DNA of 64,000 bases from Sphingosinicella sp. CPCC 101087 (lineage in GTDB: Bacteria > Pseudomonadota > Alphaproteobacteria > Sphingomonadales > Sphingomonadaceae). This document shows, piece by piece, positions 51,344-59,111 of this stretch. The stretch is from NCBI RefSeq assembly GCF_004151485.1, contig NZ_SBFF01000009.1, forward strand, positions 1 through 64,000, in the 5' to 3' direction. The translations under genes were made by a program, and so were the position numbers. The notes under the pieces were generated by a model. That model saw only the letters and a program-made list of their open reading frames with translations, had not been told where the DNA came from and made no database searches. How positions within the stretch are numbered: position 1 is the first letter of the stretch; every line of letters starts with the position of its first letter.

Positions 51344-53326
51344 TTATGCCTGGGCCTGGCCAGCAAGCAGCTGCAGGCTGATGATGACGAATTCGGCCGG
51401 CTTGAGCGGCGCGAAGCCGACGAAGACGTTGACGATGCCGGCGTCGATGTCGGCCTGGGTGGTCGTCTCGGCATCGCATTTGACCAGATAGGCCTCGCGC
51501 GGCGACTTGCCCTGAAACGCCCCCTGCCGGAAAAGCCCCTGCATGAAGGATCCGGCCGCGGCACGGATCTGCGCCCAGAGCGGTGCGTCATTGGGCTCGA
51601 AGACGACCCATTGCAGGCCACGGAAAAGCGATTCCTCGATGAACAAGGCGGTCCGCCGCACCGGCACATATTTCCAGTCGGAAGCGAGCGCATCGGCGCC
51701 GACCAGGGTTCGGGCGCCCCACAGGACGTTTCCGGGCAGGTCGAACGTCCGGACGGCATTGAGGCCGACCGGGTTGAGCTGCCCATGCTCGGGATCGCTG
51801 AGCTTGTAGTCGATGTCGATCACGCCCCGAAGCGTCGTCTCGATTCCGGCGGGCGCCTTCCAGACGCCGCGCGCGGCGTCGGTGCGGGCATAGATACCCG
51901 CGACCGTGCCGCTGGAGCCGATCAGGCGCGGCCGCCCCTGGTTCAGCGGGTCGGGAATGGCGAGCCGCGGGAAATATGCGGCGGCGTTGCGGTGGCGCAG
52001 GCCGGCGGTCGTGACCTCGCCCAGCCAGGTCTGCGCGCCGTCCAGCGAGCCTGTGTTCGGCTCGACGTCGACCAGCACGAAGGCACGGCGCTGCTCGGCG
52101 AAGTTGATCGCCCCGCTCATCACCTGCGAGAGGTCGGCGACGCTGCCGAGAAGCGCCGCGTCCGGGATGAACAAGATGTTGAACAGGTCGATTTCCTCGA
52201 GCGCGAAGACGCCGGTGCGGCTTCCCGTCGTGCCGAGCAGGTCAGCCGCCGCCAGCGGATCGCTTTCCGTCCCGGCCACCGCCGAGCGCATGAAGCCGGC
52301 AGGCAGGGCGGCAGCGCTTCCGAGCGCATATTGCTGTACGTTCTCCGTCGCGTCGTCGGCTGCGCGCAGGGCAAGCCGCTCGGCGAGATTGCCCGCATTG
52401 TCCGCGAAGGTGACGATGATGTCGGGTCGGTAGGTCGCGGCGTTCCGGCCGGCGAGCACGCGCAGGCGCCCGTCCTGCGTGGTCTGAACGGTCGCACCCG
52501 CCCACAAGGGATCGCCGGGCTGAGCGGCGCGGATTGCGGCTTCGAGCCGGCCGCGCGCGTCGGCGAGGGTGGTGATCGGGTTGAGGTTCACGTCGTTGAC
52601 GACCACCGGCTGCGCGCCCGCACCGAAATCGACATCGATCGTATTGTCGTCGGCGATCGTGCCGAACTGGGTGATGTCGATGACGGCGCTCACCGTTCCG
52701 GTCGCGGCGGGCCGGAACAGGCCCCAGCCATTATCCCGCGAAAGCTGGATCATCCTGGATCCGGAATTCACCACTTCGATCACATTGTTGGGCGCGCCCT
52801 CGACCATGGTGAGATTCCGGAAGGTCTCGGTACGGGCGACGATCTCGCGGCCGTCCTCGAGCCGGACCTCGCTGACGGTGAGGTTGAATTCGGCTGCCGC
52901 GTCGCGCGCGTCATGATCGACGTCGATGCGCAGATTGTCTCCCCAGGGGCCGGGATCGTCGACGCTGACGCCGCGGATCATCCGGCCGGCGGTGGCCTCG
53001 AGCGACTCGCCTTGCCCGCCGGCGTCATTATGATCGAAGACCGCCGACGCTGCCCCGGCACCTGGGGCAACCCGAACGATCCAGATCTGGGATCCGCCGT
53101 TCAGGAAATATTGCTGAACCTGATAGCTGGCCTCATGATCGATCGCGAGGCCGCCGAAATCCCGCTCGAAATCCCCGAGGTTGAACGCCGCGACGGCCGC
53201 ATCCGCCGGCCCGCGCGCAAAGGTGCCGACGATCGCGCCGATCGAGGTGGCGACACCGATGATCGGCCGGACGCCACTGGGCAGCTCCTGAATATAGACA
53301 CCGGGATAAGTGGGAGAAACGGGCAT
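51344..53326 (-). CDS. eCIS contractile sheath protein
   Basis: The 660-residue protein begins with the sheath signature PTYPGVYIQELPSGVRPIIG, ATSIGAIVGTFARGP, and ends with the strongly conserved C-terminal block: GIYARTDAARGVWKAPAG, GARTL, WKYVPVRRTALFIEESLFRG, QWVVFEPNDAPLWAQIR, ETTTQADIDAGIVNVFVGFA, PLKPAEFVII. The middle (about 130-400) is larger than in Pvc2 (about 355 residues total), so this sheath carries a big outward-facing insertion. AAGGAG lies about 8 bases before the ATG. One sheath gene only is present. Confidence 0.97.
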   Translation of the reverse strand: MPVSPTYPGVYIQELPSGVRPIIGVATSIGAIVGTFARGPADAAVAAFNLGDFERDFGGLAIDHEASYQVQQYFLNGGSQIWIVRVAPGAGAASAVFDHNDAGGQGESLEATAGRMIRGVSVDDPGPWGDNLRIDVDHDARDAAAEFNLTVSEVRLEDGREIVARTETFRNLTMVEGAPNNVIEVVNSGSRMIQLSRDNGWGLFRPAATGTVSAVIDITQFGTIADDNTIDVDFGAGAQPVVVNDVNLNPITTLADARGRLEAAIRAAQPGDPLWAGATVQTTQDGRLRVLAGRNAATYRPDIIVTFADNAGNLAERLALRAADDATENVQQYALGSAAALPAGFMRSAVAGTESDPLAAADLLGTTGSRTGVFALEEIDLFNILFIPDAALLGSVADLSQVMSGAINFAEQRRAFVLVDVEPNTGSLDGAQTWLGEVTTAGLRHRNAAAYFPRLAIPDPLNQGRPRLIGSSGTVAGIYARTDAARGVWKAPAGIETTLRGVIDIDYKLSDPEHGQLNPVGLNAVRTFDLPGNVLWGARTLVGADALASDWKYVPVRRTALFIEESLFRGLQWVVFEPNDAPLWAQIRAAAGSFMQGLFRQGAFQGKSPREAYLVKCDAETTTQADIDAGIVNVFVGFAPLKPAEFVIISLQLLAGQAQA

Positions 53327-53382
53327 GGTCGCGCTCCTTGGAAAAGTGTCTCATGCGGCCGGCGTCGCCGGGTCGGCATTAA

Positions 53383-53742
53383 TCATGGGAGAAGCTCCGC
53401 CACCTGCCTCACGGCGTTGGCGAAGGCCGAATCGTTGTCCTGGTCGAACCGGACCCGCCGGGCCGCGATGTCGACCGCCCGCCCTTCTCTGCCGTCGCGA
53501 GCGATGGCGAAGATCTTGAGTGGCGGGCGGCGCAGTATCGCCTCCAGACAAGTGGTGCCGGTCGCCGTGGGCTCGATCGTGATCAGCATGTCGGCCTGCT
53601 CCTCAAGCGCTCGGACCAGCGGGTCTTCCTCGGGCCCGGTGCTGCCGACCACGACGAGGTCGGCCTCGCGGCTGATCAGCTCTTCGACGCCGGCGAGCAA
53701 AGTCGCGGGCATATGGCTGAGGTGAATGCGTATCGGATCCAC
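53383..53742 (-). CDS. Small hypothetical protein with receiver/Rossmann-like features, first gene of the eCIS run
   Basis: I chose a GTG at 53742, giving 119 residues (VDPIRIHLSHMPATLLAGVE); the frame is open further up and an ATG at 53712 is also possible. The sequence alternates beta strands and helices: EADLVVVGSTGPEEDPLVRA, ADMLITIEPT, KIFAIARDG, resembling a receiver-like or Rossmann-like alpha/beta protein, but I cannot assign a family. It ends 57 bases before the sheath gene on the same strand, so it is probably the first gene of the eCIS operon and a candidate regulator or adaptor. Confidence 0.6.
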   Translation of the reverse strand: MDPIRIHLSHMPATLLAGVEELISREADLVVVGSTGPEEDPLVRALEEQADMLITIEPTATGTTCLEAILRRPPLKIFAIARDGREGRAVDIAARRVRFDQDNDSAFANAVRQVAELLP

Positions 53743-54175
53743 GGAACCCCGCCGCTCGTCGAAGTCCTGCTTGTGACCGGGAACCGCGGCCGCCGTAATC
53801 GGCCAGGAGGCGCGAAAATGGCCCAGGCGAGGACAGGGGACCGTTTTCGAGCCGATCGGGAAGAAGGGCCCGTGCAACCCGGGGGAAGTCGGCCTCCCGC
53901 ACGCGACGGTCGAAAGAAGCAGGACCGAATGGTCCGGGACCGTCTGATAGGGTCGCACGTGCAGAAGGGCCCCGCCCGAACCTTCGCCCGTCAGAATCGA
54001 TTCACAATGTTTTCATTTTGGCGAGGGCCGACCTCGTGATAATTATTCTGGCGCCGGCCGGAGCCGGGGCGACACGGCCTTGGCCGGCCTGATCAAGCGA
54101 ATTCGCAACACATTGCGAGCATGAAACGGAGACCCGACAGGTCGGTTGTGGTTCGCCTGCGAGTCGGAGGGTGTT
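53743..54175. promoter_or_regulatory. Divergent promoter region between the eCIS operon and its NarL-type regulator
   Basis: About 430 bases with no convincing gene. A clearly AT-rich stretch lies at about 53997-54055, split by a short inverted repeat (CGAGG at 54022-54026 and CCTCG at 54032-54036). This is the most likely promoter zone for the minus-strand eCIS operon, and a possible binding site for the regulator encoded at 54176. I cannot place -35/-10 elements with confidence. Confidence 0.45.
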
Positions 54176-54889
54176 ATGAGCTTGTTGGACCCCGACGCGT
54201 CAGCCCGGAACGAGGTCTCCGGCGCGAGCAAGCCCAGGGTCGTCATCATCAGCAACGTGCTTCTTTATCGCGAGGGGCTGGCTGCCAGCCTCACGAAAGA
54301 TGGCCGTCTCGAGGTCGCATCGGCGCTCGGCTCCGGCAGCGCCCTGGCGGCGATACAGGCCATCGGTCCAGACGCGGTCCTGCTCGACGCCTCCACTTCC
54401 GGCGCTCTCATTCTTGCGCGCCAAGTCCGCGCTTGCTGTCCATCGGCTCGCCTGGTCGGGTTCGGCATCGCCGGGGGCGCCGACGCGTTCCTCGCTTGCG
54501 CTGAAGCCGGTGTCGCCGCGTTCGTCGACTCGAACGGGACGGTAAGCGAGCTGGTCGCCGCGGTCGAAGGTGCCCTGCGCGGCGAGTTGCGCTGCTCTCC
54601 GCAAGTCACCGCACTCCTCTGCGACCGCCTTGCGTCGCTGGCGGACACCCGGGACAGCAGCGCAGAGACCCTGACTCGGCGCGAACGCGAGATTGCCGTC
54701 CTGGTGGCGCAGGGGCTCTCGAACAAGGAGATTGCGAGCGACCTCAACATCGGGCCGGCCACCGTCAAGAATCACGTTCACAACATCCTCGACAAGCTGA
54801 AGGTACGCCGCCGCGCCGCCATTGCCGCGCATCTGACCCGGCCGGCGCCGAACGGCGCGAAAGGCCCTGCCGAGTGCAGGCCCGCTTAG
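54176..54889 (+). CDS. NarL/LuxR-family response-regulator-like protein with degenerate receiver
   Basis: The ATG at 54176 follows CGGAGGGTGTT; the 237-residue product has an N-terminal receiver-like domain and a C-terminal LuxR helix-turn-helix (LTRREREIAVLVAQGLSNKE, IASDLNIGPATVKNHVHNIL). The usual acidic pair is replaced by Ser26-Asn27 (VVIISNVLLYREGL), the phosphoacceptor-like Asp71 remains (VLLDAS), and the conserved lysine position is Asp118 (AAFVDSNG). It may therefore act without phosphorylation. It is divergent from the eCIS operon and is the most likely regulator of it. No sensor kinase is nearby. Confidence 0.88.
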   Translation: MSLLDPDASARNEVSGASKPRVVIISNVLLYREGLAASLTKDGRLEVASALGSGSALAAIQAIGPDAVLLDASTSGALILARQVRACCPSARLVGFGIAGGADAFLACAEAGVAAFVDSNGTVSELVAAVEGALRGELRCSPQVTALLCDRLASLADTRDSSAETLTRREREIAVLVAQGLSNKEIASDLNIGPATVKNHVHNILDKLKVRRRAAIAAHLTRPAPNGAKGPAECRPA

Positions 54890-55011
54890 AGGTTGAGGCC
54901 GCTGGGCCGGGGTTATGGATGGCATGGAGAGGTTGGTCCGCCCCGTTCATCCCTTTTCCGACCCGGGACCGGCATGGTCGCTGCACCGCCGATCCGGGCC
55001 GGAACGACGAA

Positions 55012-55035
55012 CGGCCCGGCATTTCTGCCGGGCCG
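55012..55035. terminator. Perfect 10-bp hairpin between convergent genes, probable terminator
   Basis: CGGCCCGGCA, loop TTTC, then TGCCGGGCCG form a perfect 10-bp stem. It lies between the regulator (ends 54889, plus) and the RcnB-like gene (ends 55055, minus). There is no long T-run, so it may act as a bidirectional stem-type terminator. Confidence 0.65.
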
Positions 55036-55054
55036 CCGGGTCGAATGACCTGGT

Positions 55055-55507
55055 TCAGTAGCGGTTGACGGCCACCTGGAGCACACGACCGGTGCGCGTG
55101 TTCACCAGCAGCAGATCATTGCCGTAGCGGATCCAGCGCTGGTTGCGCGCTGCCGGGCGAAGGCGATACTGCGCCGGGTTCGCGATGTGGTAGCGCGAGC
55201 CATAGAAGGCCGGGCGAAGCCGGTGGCCGGTACGGACGGCATTATAGTGCCAGTTGCGGTAGGGCGCGACATATTGGCTGCGGCGCCGGTCCCGGCGATC
55301 CTCCCGCAGCTCCTGGCGCGCTTCCCGCAGCTCCTCGCGCTCCTGCCGAGCGTCGCGGCGATCGCCCCGCTGGCGGGCGTCACGCAGATCGTCCCGCTGC
55401 TCACGCACCTCTTCCCGGTCACGCCTGATCTCACCGCGCGATTGCGACTGCGCGGCTGCGGGAAGGGCGACGGCAGCCATGAGGCCCAGCAAGATAAACT
55501 TACGCAT
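55055..55507 (-). CDS. RcnB-like secreted/periplasmic protein
   Basis: The ATG at 55507 begins a signal peptide (MRKFILLGLMAAVALPAAAQ) in a 150-residue protein. A long Arg/Asp/Glu/Gln-rich helix follows (EVREQRDDLRDARQRGDRRD), then a C-terminal domain ending in RWIRYGNDLLLVNTRTGRVL-QVAVNRY, the pattern of RcnB-family proteins common in sphingomonads. RcnB in E. coli affects nickel/cobalt efflux, but metal binding is not evident here. It is a separate transcription unit from the eCIS operon. Confidence 0.78.
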   Translation of the reverse strand: MRKFILLGLMAAVALPAAAQSQSRGEIRRDREEVREQRDDLRDARQRGDRRDARQEREELREARQELREDRRDRRRSQYVAPYRNWHYNAVRTGHRLRPAFYGSRYHIANPAQYRLRPAARNQRWIRYGNDLLLVNTRTGRVLQVAVNRY

Positions 55508-55891
55508 CGATAATTCCTTCGCATTCCGTTCACCGCCAAGGTCTGGCCCGATCCGGAACATGCATCTCCCTAGAACGGCGGCGATGAACGGCGCCAACAT
55601 GGCCCCGTCAGCTGATCGAAAGGTAGCGCCGTATCTGCGGCCCTTCGCAAGCGGAGGGCGGTCAAGAGAATCCGGTATCAAGGTCCTTGCTGCGACGGCG
55701 CGCGAAGCTCGACCCGGTCCCGGTTCTCCGGGCAGATCGGTCGCTTTCTCACTGATCGCGAAAAGGAGGCGGAACGTCGCGGGCGCCGCGCCGGCCGGAT
55801 GCCGCCAGCTTCCTGGATCGGCTAAAAGCAGGCTGCGGGCGGGGTGCAGGACCGCTCTCCGATGGGGGAGCGGCGAGCGGGAGTAAGGCTT
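55508..55891. other. Intergenic region between the divergent RcnB-like and RTX genes
   Basis: About 385 bases. I see no gene, tRNA or clear repeat. It should hold the promoters for the two divergent genes. Confidence 0.45.
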
Positions 55892-57793
55892 ATGCCTGTC
55901 CGAATCGGCACCGAATTCGTCGTCAACACCGGCAATACCTTCGGCACGCAGAACATGCCCGACATCGCCGGCACCGACGATGGCGGCTTCGTCGTCGCCT
56001 GGCGCAGCCAGTTCCGGCCGGACGATCCGCGCGAGCTCGACTTCGAGATTCAGGCGCGCGCCATCCTGCCCGACAGCCCCGACACGGGCGAGTTCCAGGT
56101 CAACGCCATCACGGCGGACGCGCAGTTCAACCCGACTGTCACCGCACGCCCGGATGGCAGCTTCGCGATCGCTTACTCGAGCGGTGAGGAAAACCGGCTG
56201 GAAGGCACATCGGTCAACACCCGTTTTCTCGATGCTGAGGGCAGGCTGACCGGTCCCGAGCACCTCACCGCCTATGATTATTACCACCAGCACCCCGAGA
56301 TCGCGGCCTTCTCCGATGGCAGCGTCGTGACGATCTGGAGCGGCGAATATGTGGGCGAAGGAGAGATTCGTTCGCCCGACGGCGCGGTCCAGTCGGAATT
56401 CACCTTCGGCTGGGAAGGGGCTGCAGGGCCGAAGGCGCTCGCGGTGATCTCCGATACGAGCTTCGTGGTCGCCTGGCACGGCTATCGCAGCGAGGAAGAG
56501 GCGATGGAAGGCGGCGACACCGGCTTCTACGGCCAACTCTTTCAGCGCAACGGCCTGGCGGGACCGATCTTCGAGATCGGCGAGGCTCCGGGCGGCCGCC
56601 CCGATCCGTCGATCGCGCGCCTCGCCAATGGCAACTTCGCCATGGTGTGGACCGCCGGCCTGTTCGCCGCCGATCCGATGAGCGGCGAAGGCGCGAACGT
56701 GATGGCGCGGATCTTCACGCCCGACGGCAACCCGATCGGCAATGCCTTCATCGTCCATTCCGGTCTCGAGCTCGACCAGCATAATGCGGACATCGCCGCC
56801 TTGCCCGACGGGCGCTTCGTGGTCGTCTGGCAGAACGGCGCCGATCATCCGGAGCTTTCCTCGCCCCTCAACACGGTCCGCGGCCAGATCTTCGATGCAG
56901 ACGGCACACGCGCCGGCGAAGAGTTCCAGGTCCATGCCGATTCGTCGACCAGCTCGATCGATCCCAGCGTCTCCAGCCTGGGCGACGACCGGTTCGCGGT
57001 CGCCTGGAACGGCGACGAGGGCAATCTCGGTGTCGATGGAGGCATCCTGGTCCAGCTCTTCGCCGCCGACGAAGTACCGGAGGACGAAACCATCACCGGG
57101 ACGGGCGGTGCAGACCACCTCACCGGCGGCTTCGGCGACGACCTGATCTTCGGAGGCGCCGGTCCCGACAGGCTGTTCGGAAGTGCCGGCGAGGACCGGA
57201 TCCTCGGCGAGAAAGGCGAGGACCGAATCCATGGCGGCATCGGCGACGACGAACTGCTCGGCGGCTGGCAGAGCGACATCCTCTACGGCGAGTTGGACGA
57301 CGACATATTGTTCGGCGACAATCCGGCGATCGGCGTCGGCAGCCGGGGCGGCAACGACCAGCTGTTCGGCGGAGAGGGAAATGACGTCCTGTACGGCGAC
57401 GGCGCCTCGATCGCGGCCGGCGGACGCGGCGGAAATGACGTGCTGGTCGGCGGCTCGGGAAACGACCAGCTTTTCGGCGACAGCGCTCCCGCCGGGCCGC
57501 TGGCCATCGGCGGCCACGACACGATCGCGGGAGGAGAAGGCAATGACCAGATGTGGGGCGGCGGCGGCAACGACCGCTTCATCTTCACCGGCCTGACCGG
57601 GTCCGACGTCATTTGGGATTTCGGTCAGGAGGCGGGCGACAACGATCTGCTGGACCTGCGCCAGACCGAGGCGGCCTTCCAGGGCAATCTCAATGTCTTC
57701 TATCTGGGCGGAAACACGATCGTCGACTTCGGAAGCGGCCAGGTGACGTTGATGGGCGTCACCCATCTCGATTCATCGGACTACCTGATCTAG
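55892..57793 (+). CDS. RTX calcium-binding protein with repeated beta-propeller-like blades
   Basis: The ATG at 55892 (GGAGTAAGG upstream) gives 633 residues. The first 390 residues contain repeats with a shared blade motif (DGGFVVAWRSQ, DTSFVVAWHGY, NGNFAMVWTAG, DGRFVVVWQNG, DDRFAVAWNGD), suggesting a propeller-like lectin or binding domain. Residues about 395-565 have RTX nonapeptides (GGxGxDxLxGG: GFGDDLIFGGAGPDRLFG, GGEGNDVLYGDG, GGSGNDQLFGD), and the end (SDVIWDFGQEAGDNDLLDLR) is a typical C-terminal type I secretion region. No signal peptide is visible. It may leave by the exporter at 2161-7257 or another one; that is inference. Confidence 0.9.
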   Translation: MPVRIGTEFVVNTGNTFGTQNMPDIAGTDDGGFVVAWRSQFRPDDPRELDFEIQARAILPDSPDTGEFQVNAITADAQFNPTVTARPDGSFAIAYSSGEENRLEGTSVNTRFLDAEGRLTGPEHLTAYDYYHQHPEIAAFSDGSVVTIWSGEYVGEGEIRSPDGAVQSEFTFGWEGAAGPKALAVISDTSFVVAWHGYRSEEEAMEGGDTGFYGQLFQRNGLAGPIFEIGEAPGGRPDPSIARLANGNFAMVWTAGLFAADPMSGEGANVMARIFTPDGNPIGNAFIVHSGLELDQHNADIAALPDGRFVVVWQNGADHPELSSPLNTVRGQIFDADGTRAGEEFQVHADSSTSSIDPSVSSLGDDRFAVAWNGDEGNLGVDGGILVQLFAADEVPEDETITGTGGADHLTGGFGDDLIFGGAGPDRLFGSAGEDRILGEKGEDRIHGGIGDDELLGGWQSDILYGELDDDILFGDNPAIGVGSRGGNDQLFGGEGNDVLYGDGASIAAGGRGGNDVLVGGSGNDQLFGDSAPAGPLAIGGHDTIAGGEGNDQMWGGGGNDRFIFTGLTGSDVIWDFGQEAGDNDLLDLRQTEAAFQGNLNVFYLGGNTIVDFGSGQVTLMGVTHLDSSDYLI

Positions 57794-57819
57794 CTTTTTC
57801 CGACCGGCCGCAGGCCGGA

Positions 57820-58308
57820 TCAATCCGGCGCGCCGCGATCGATGGCGCCGGTATCGAGCAACGGCGCCGCATCGATCGCGTCGGCGTCCAGAACTCCGCT
57901 GAGCCGCTCGAGTGCGGCGAGGATCATGGCCTGCTCCCAGCCATCGAGGGCCGGGAAGCGCTCGCGGAACTGCTGCTGCAGCATGTCGGGCGCCGCCTCG
58001 ATCGCCTCGCGGCCAGCAGGCGTGGCGCGCAGGAAGATCTGGCGCCGGTCCTTTTCGCTGCGCTGGCGCGACACCAGGCCGGAACGTTCGAGACGATCGA
58101 CGATGTTGGTGATCGTCGCCTGACCGAACTGGAGCGCGGCAGCGATCGCGCTGGGCGTGGTCTCGCCGCGCCGCTCGATCTCCTGAAGGACAAGCAGCTG
58201 GGACGGCGTCAGGCCGGTCGCGGCGGCCAGCCGCCTGCCGGCAAGGTCCGCCGCTCGCAGGATGCGGCGCAGCGCGCGCAGCGCTCGGGTTGAAAGGTCA
58301 GTGTCCAT
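57820..58308 (-). CDS. MarR-family regulator of the ectoine cluster (EctR-like)
   Basis: The ATG at 58308 gives 162 residues; the longer frame adds only a basic tail upstream. A winged helix-turn-helix is seen at about 25-110: LTPSQLLVLQEIERRGETTP, SAIAAALQFGQATITNIVDRL, SRQRSEKDRRQIFL (the DxRR wing). It is divergent from ectA, as EctR1 is in methylotrophs, and a 25-bp inverted repeat lies in the region between. It probably represses ect genes under low salt. This regulatory role is inferred from arrangement. Confidence 0.9.
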   Translation of the reverse strand: MDTDLSTRALRALRRILRAADLAGRRLAAATGLTPSQLLVLQEIERRGETTPSAIAAALQFGQATITNIVDRLERSGLVSRQRSEKDRRQIFLRATPAGREAIEAAPDMLQQQFRERFPALDGWEQAMILAALERLSGVLDADAIDAAPLLDTGAIDRGAPD

Positions 58309-58345
58309 CGCCGCCGAAGCTAATCTGGAGCGCCCCCGGCGCCAA

Positions 58346-58370
58346 TTCCCATAATGATTCATTTGTGGAA
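58346..58370. promoter_or_regulatory. 25-bp inverted repeat, candidate operator for the MarR/EctR regulator
   Basis: TTCCCATAATGA (58346-58357), one spacer base, then TCATTTGTGGAA (58359-58370); the two arms agree at 9 of 12 positions. It is 38 bases upstream of the marR start and about 230 bases upstream of the conserved part of ectA. MarR proteins bind palindromes of this size, so it is a strong candidate for autoregulation and perhaps for ect control. Confidence 0.65.
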
Positions 58371-58601
58371 GTAATGCGGATGCGAAACGTCTTCACAGAG
58401 GCAGGATCTCGGCCTCAAAGGGTTGAAAGTCCTCTCTCGGAGGCGTAAATGGACGGTCAAGCGGGCGCACGCCCCGCAGCAAAGAAAACTTCGGGAGTTT
58501 AACTAATCTCCAGCTCTATTGCGCAAGCGACCGACCGGCCGCCGATTCATGGCGCGAACCGGGGACGATCCGGGGCATCGGGCTTCAAATTTCGCGAACC
58601 G

Positions 58602-59111
58602 GTGGCCGAGGACGGACCCCAGGTGACGGCGCTGATCGCCTCCTGTCCACCGCTCGACACCAATTCGGCCTATTGCAACCTGCTGCAATGCACCGATTTC
58701 GCCGCCACCTGCGTCGTCGCGGAGCGCGAGGGTCACATCCGTGGCTGGATCTCTGCCTACCGGCCGCCCTCGGCGCCGGATCGGCTGTTCGTCTGGCAGG
58801 TGGCCGTTCATCCGGACGCCCGCGGAACCGGCCTTGGGGGACGCATGCTCGACGCACTGATCGAGCGACCGGCGGCGATCGGAGCCCAATGGCTGACGAC
58901 GACCGTCACGGCTGACAATCGCGCCTCCTGGGCCCTGTTCGAAGGCTTTGCCCGCCGCCGTGGCCTCGATCTGAGCAAGGCCGAACGCTTCACCCGGGAC
59001 GCCCATTTCGCGGGCGGCCACGCAACCGAATGGCAGGCCAGCATCGGCCCGCTCCCCGCTGCGAAGATTGCGCGGCACGAACCCCATGATCCGGAGACAT
59101 CCCCCTCATGA
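58602..59111 (+). CDS. ectA: L-2,4-diaminobutyrate N-acetyltransferase (ectoine synthesis), N-terminus uncertain
   Basis: From GTG 58602 the frame encodes 169 residues of an EctA GNAT enzyme: PPLDTNSAYCNLLQC, FVWQVAVHPDARGTGLGGRM (acetyl-CoA motif), TVTADNRASWALFEGFA. It acetylates L-2,4-diaminobutyrate. The conserved first strand of EctA (F-R-x-P-x-x-x-D-G) is encoded just upstream in the same frame (KFREPVAEDG, from about 58587), yet that frame has no ATG/GTG/TTG back to the stop at 58500. An ATG at 58549 is in another frame (MARTGDDPGHRASNF...) and would join the conserved part only with a +1 base near 58590. The gene is therefore either started at a rare codon, frameshifted, or affected by a sequencing error. 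It overlaps ectB by 4 bases. Confidence 0.85.
   Translation: MAEDGPQVTALIASCPPLDTNSAYCNLLQCTDFAATCVVAEREGHIRGWISAYRPPSAPDRLFVWQVAVHPDARGTGLGGRMLDALIERPAAIGAQWLTTTVTADNRASWALFEGFARRRGLDLSKAERFTRDAHFAGGHATEWQASIGPLPAAKIARHEPHDPETSPS

Noticed and set aside
29612-53742. Interpretation as a prophage or as a type VI secretion system
   Set aside because: No terminase, portal, capsid, integrase or lysis genes and no attachment repeats were seen, and no TssJ/TssL/TssM membrane complex or ClpV. The DUF4255, Pvc15-like ATPase and DUF4157 genes point to eCIS.
55055-57766. A 903-residue minus-strand frame covering the RTX gene region
   Set aside because: Only its last 150 codons are real (the RcnB-like protein with its own signal peptide at 55507). 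The rest is antisense to the strongly supported RTX gene.
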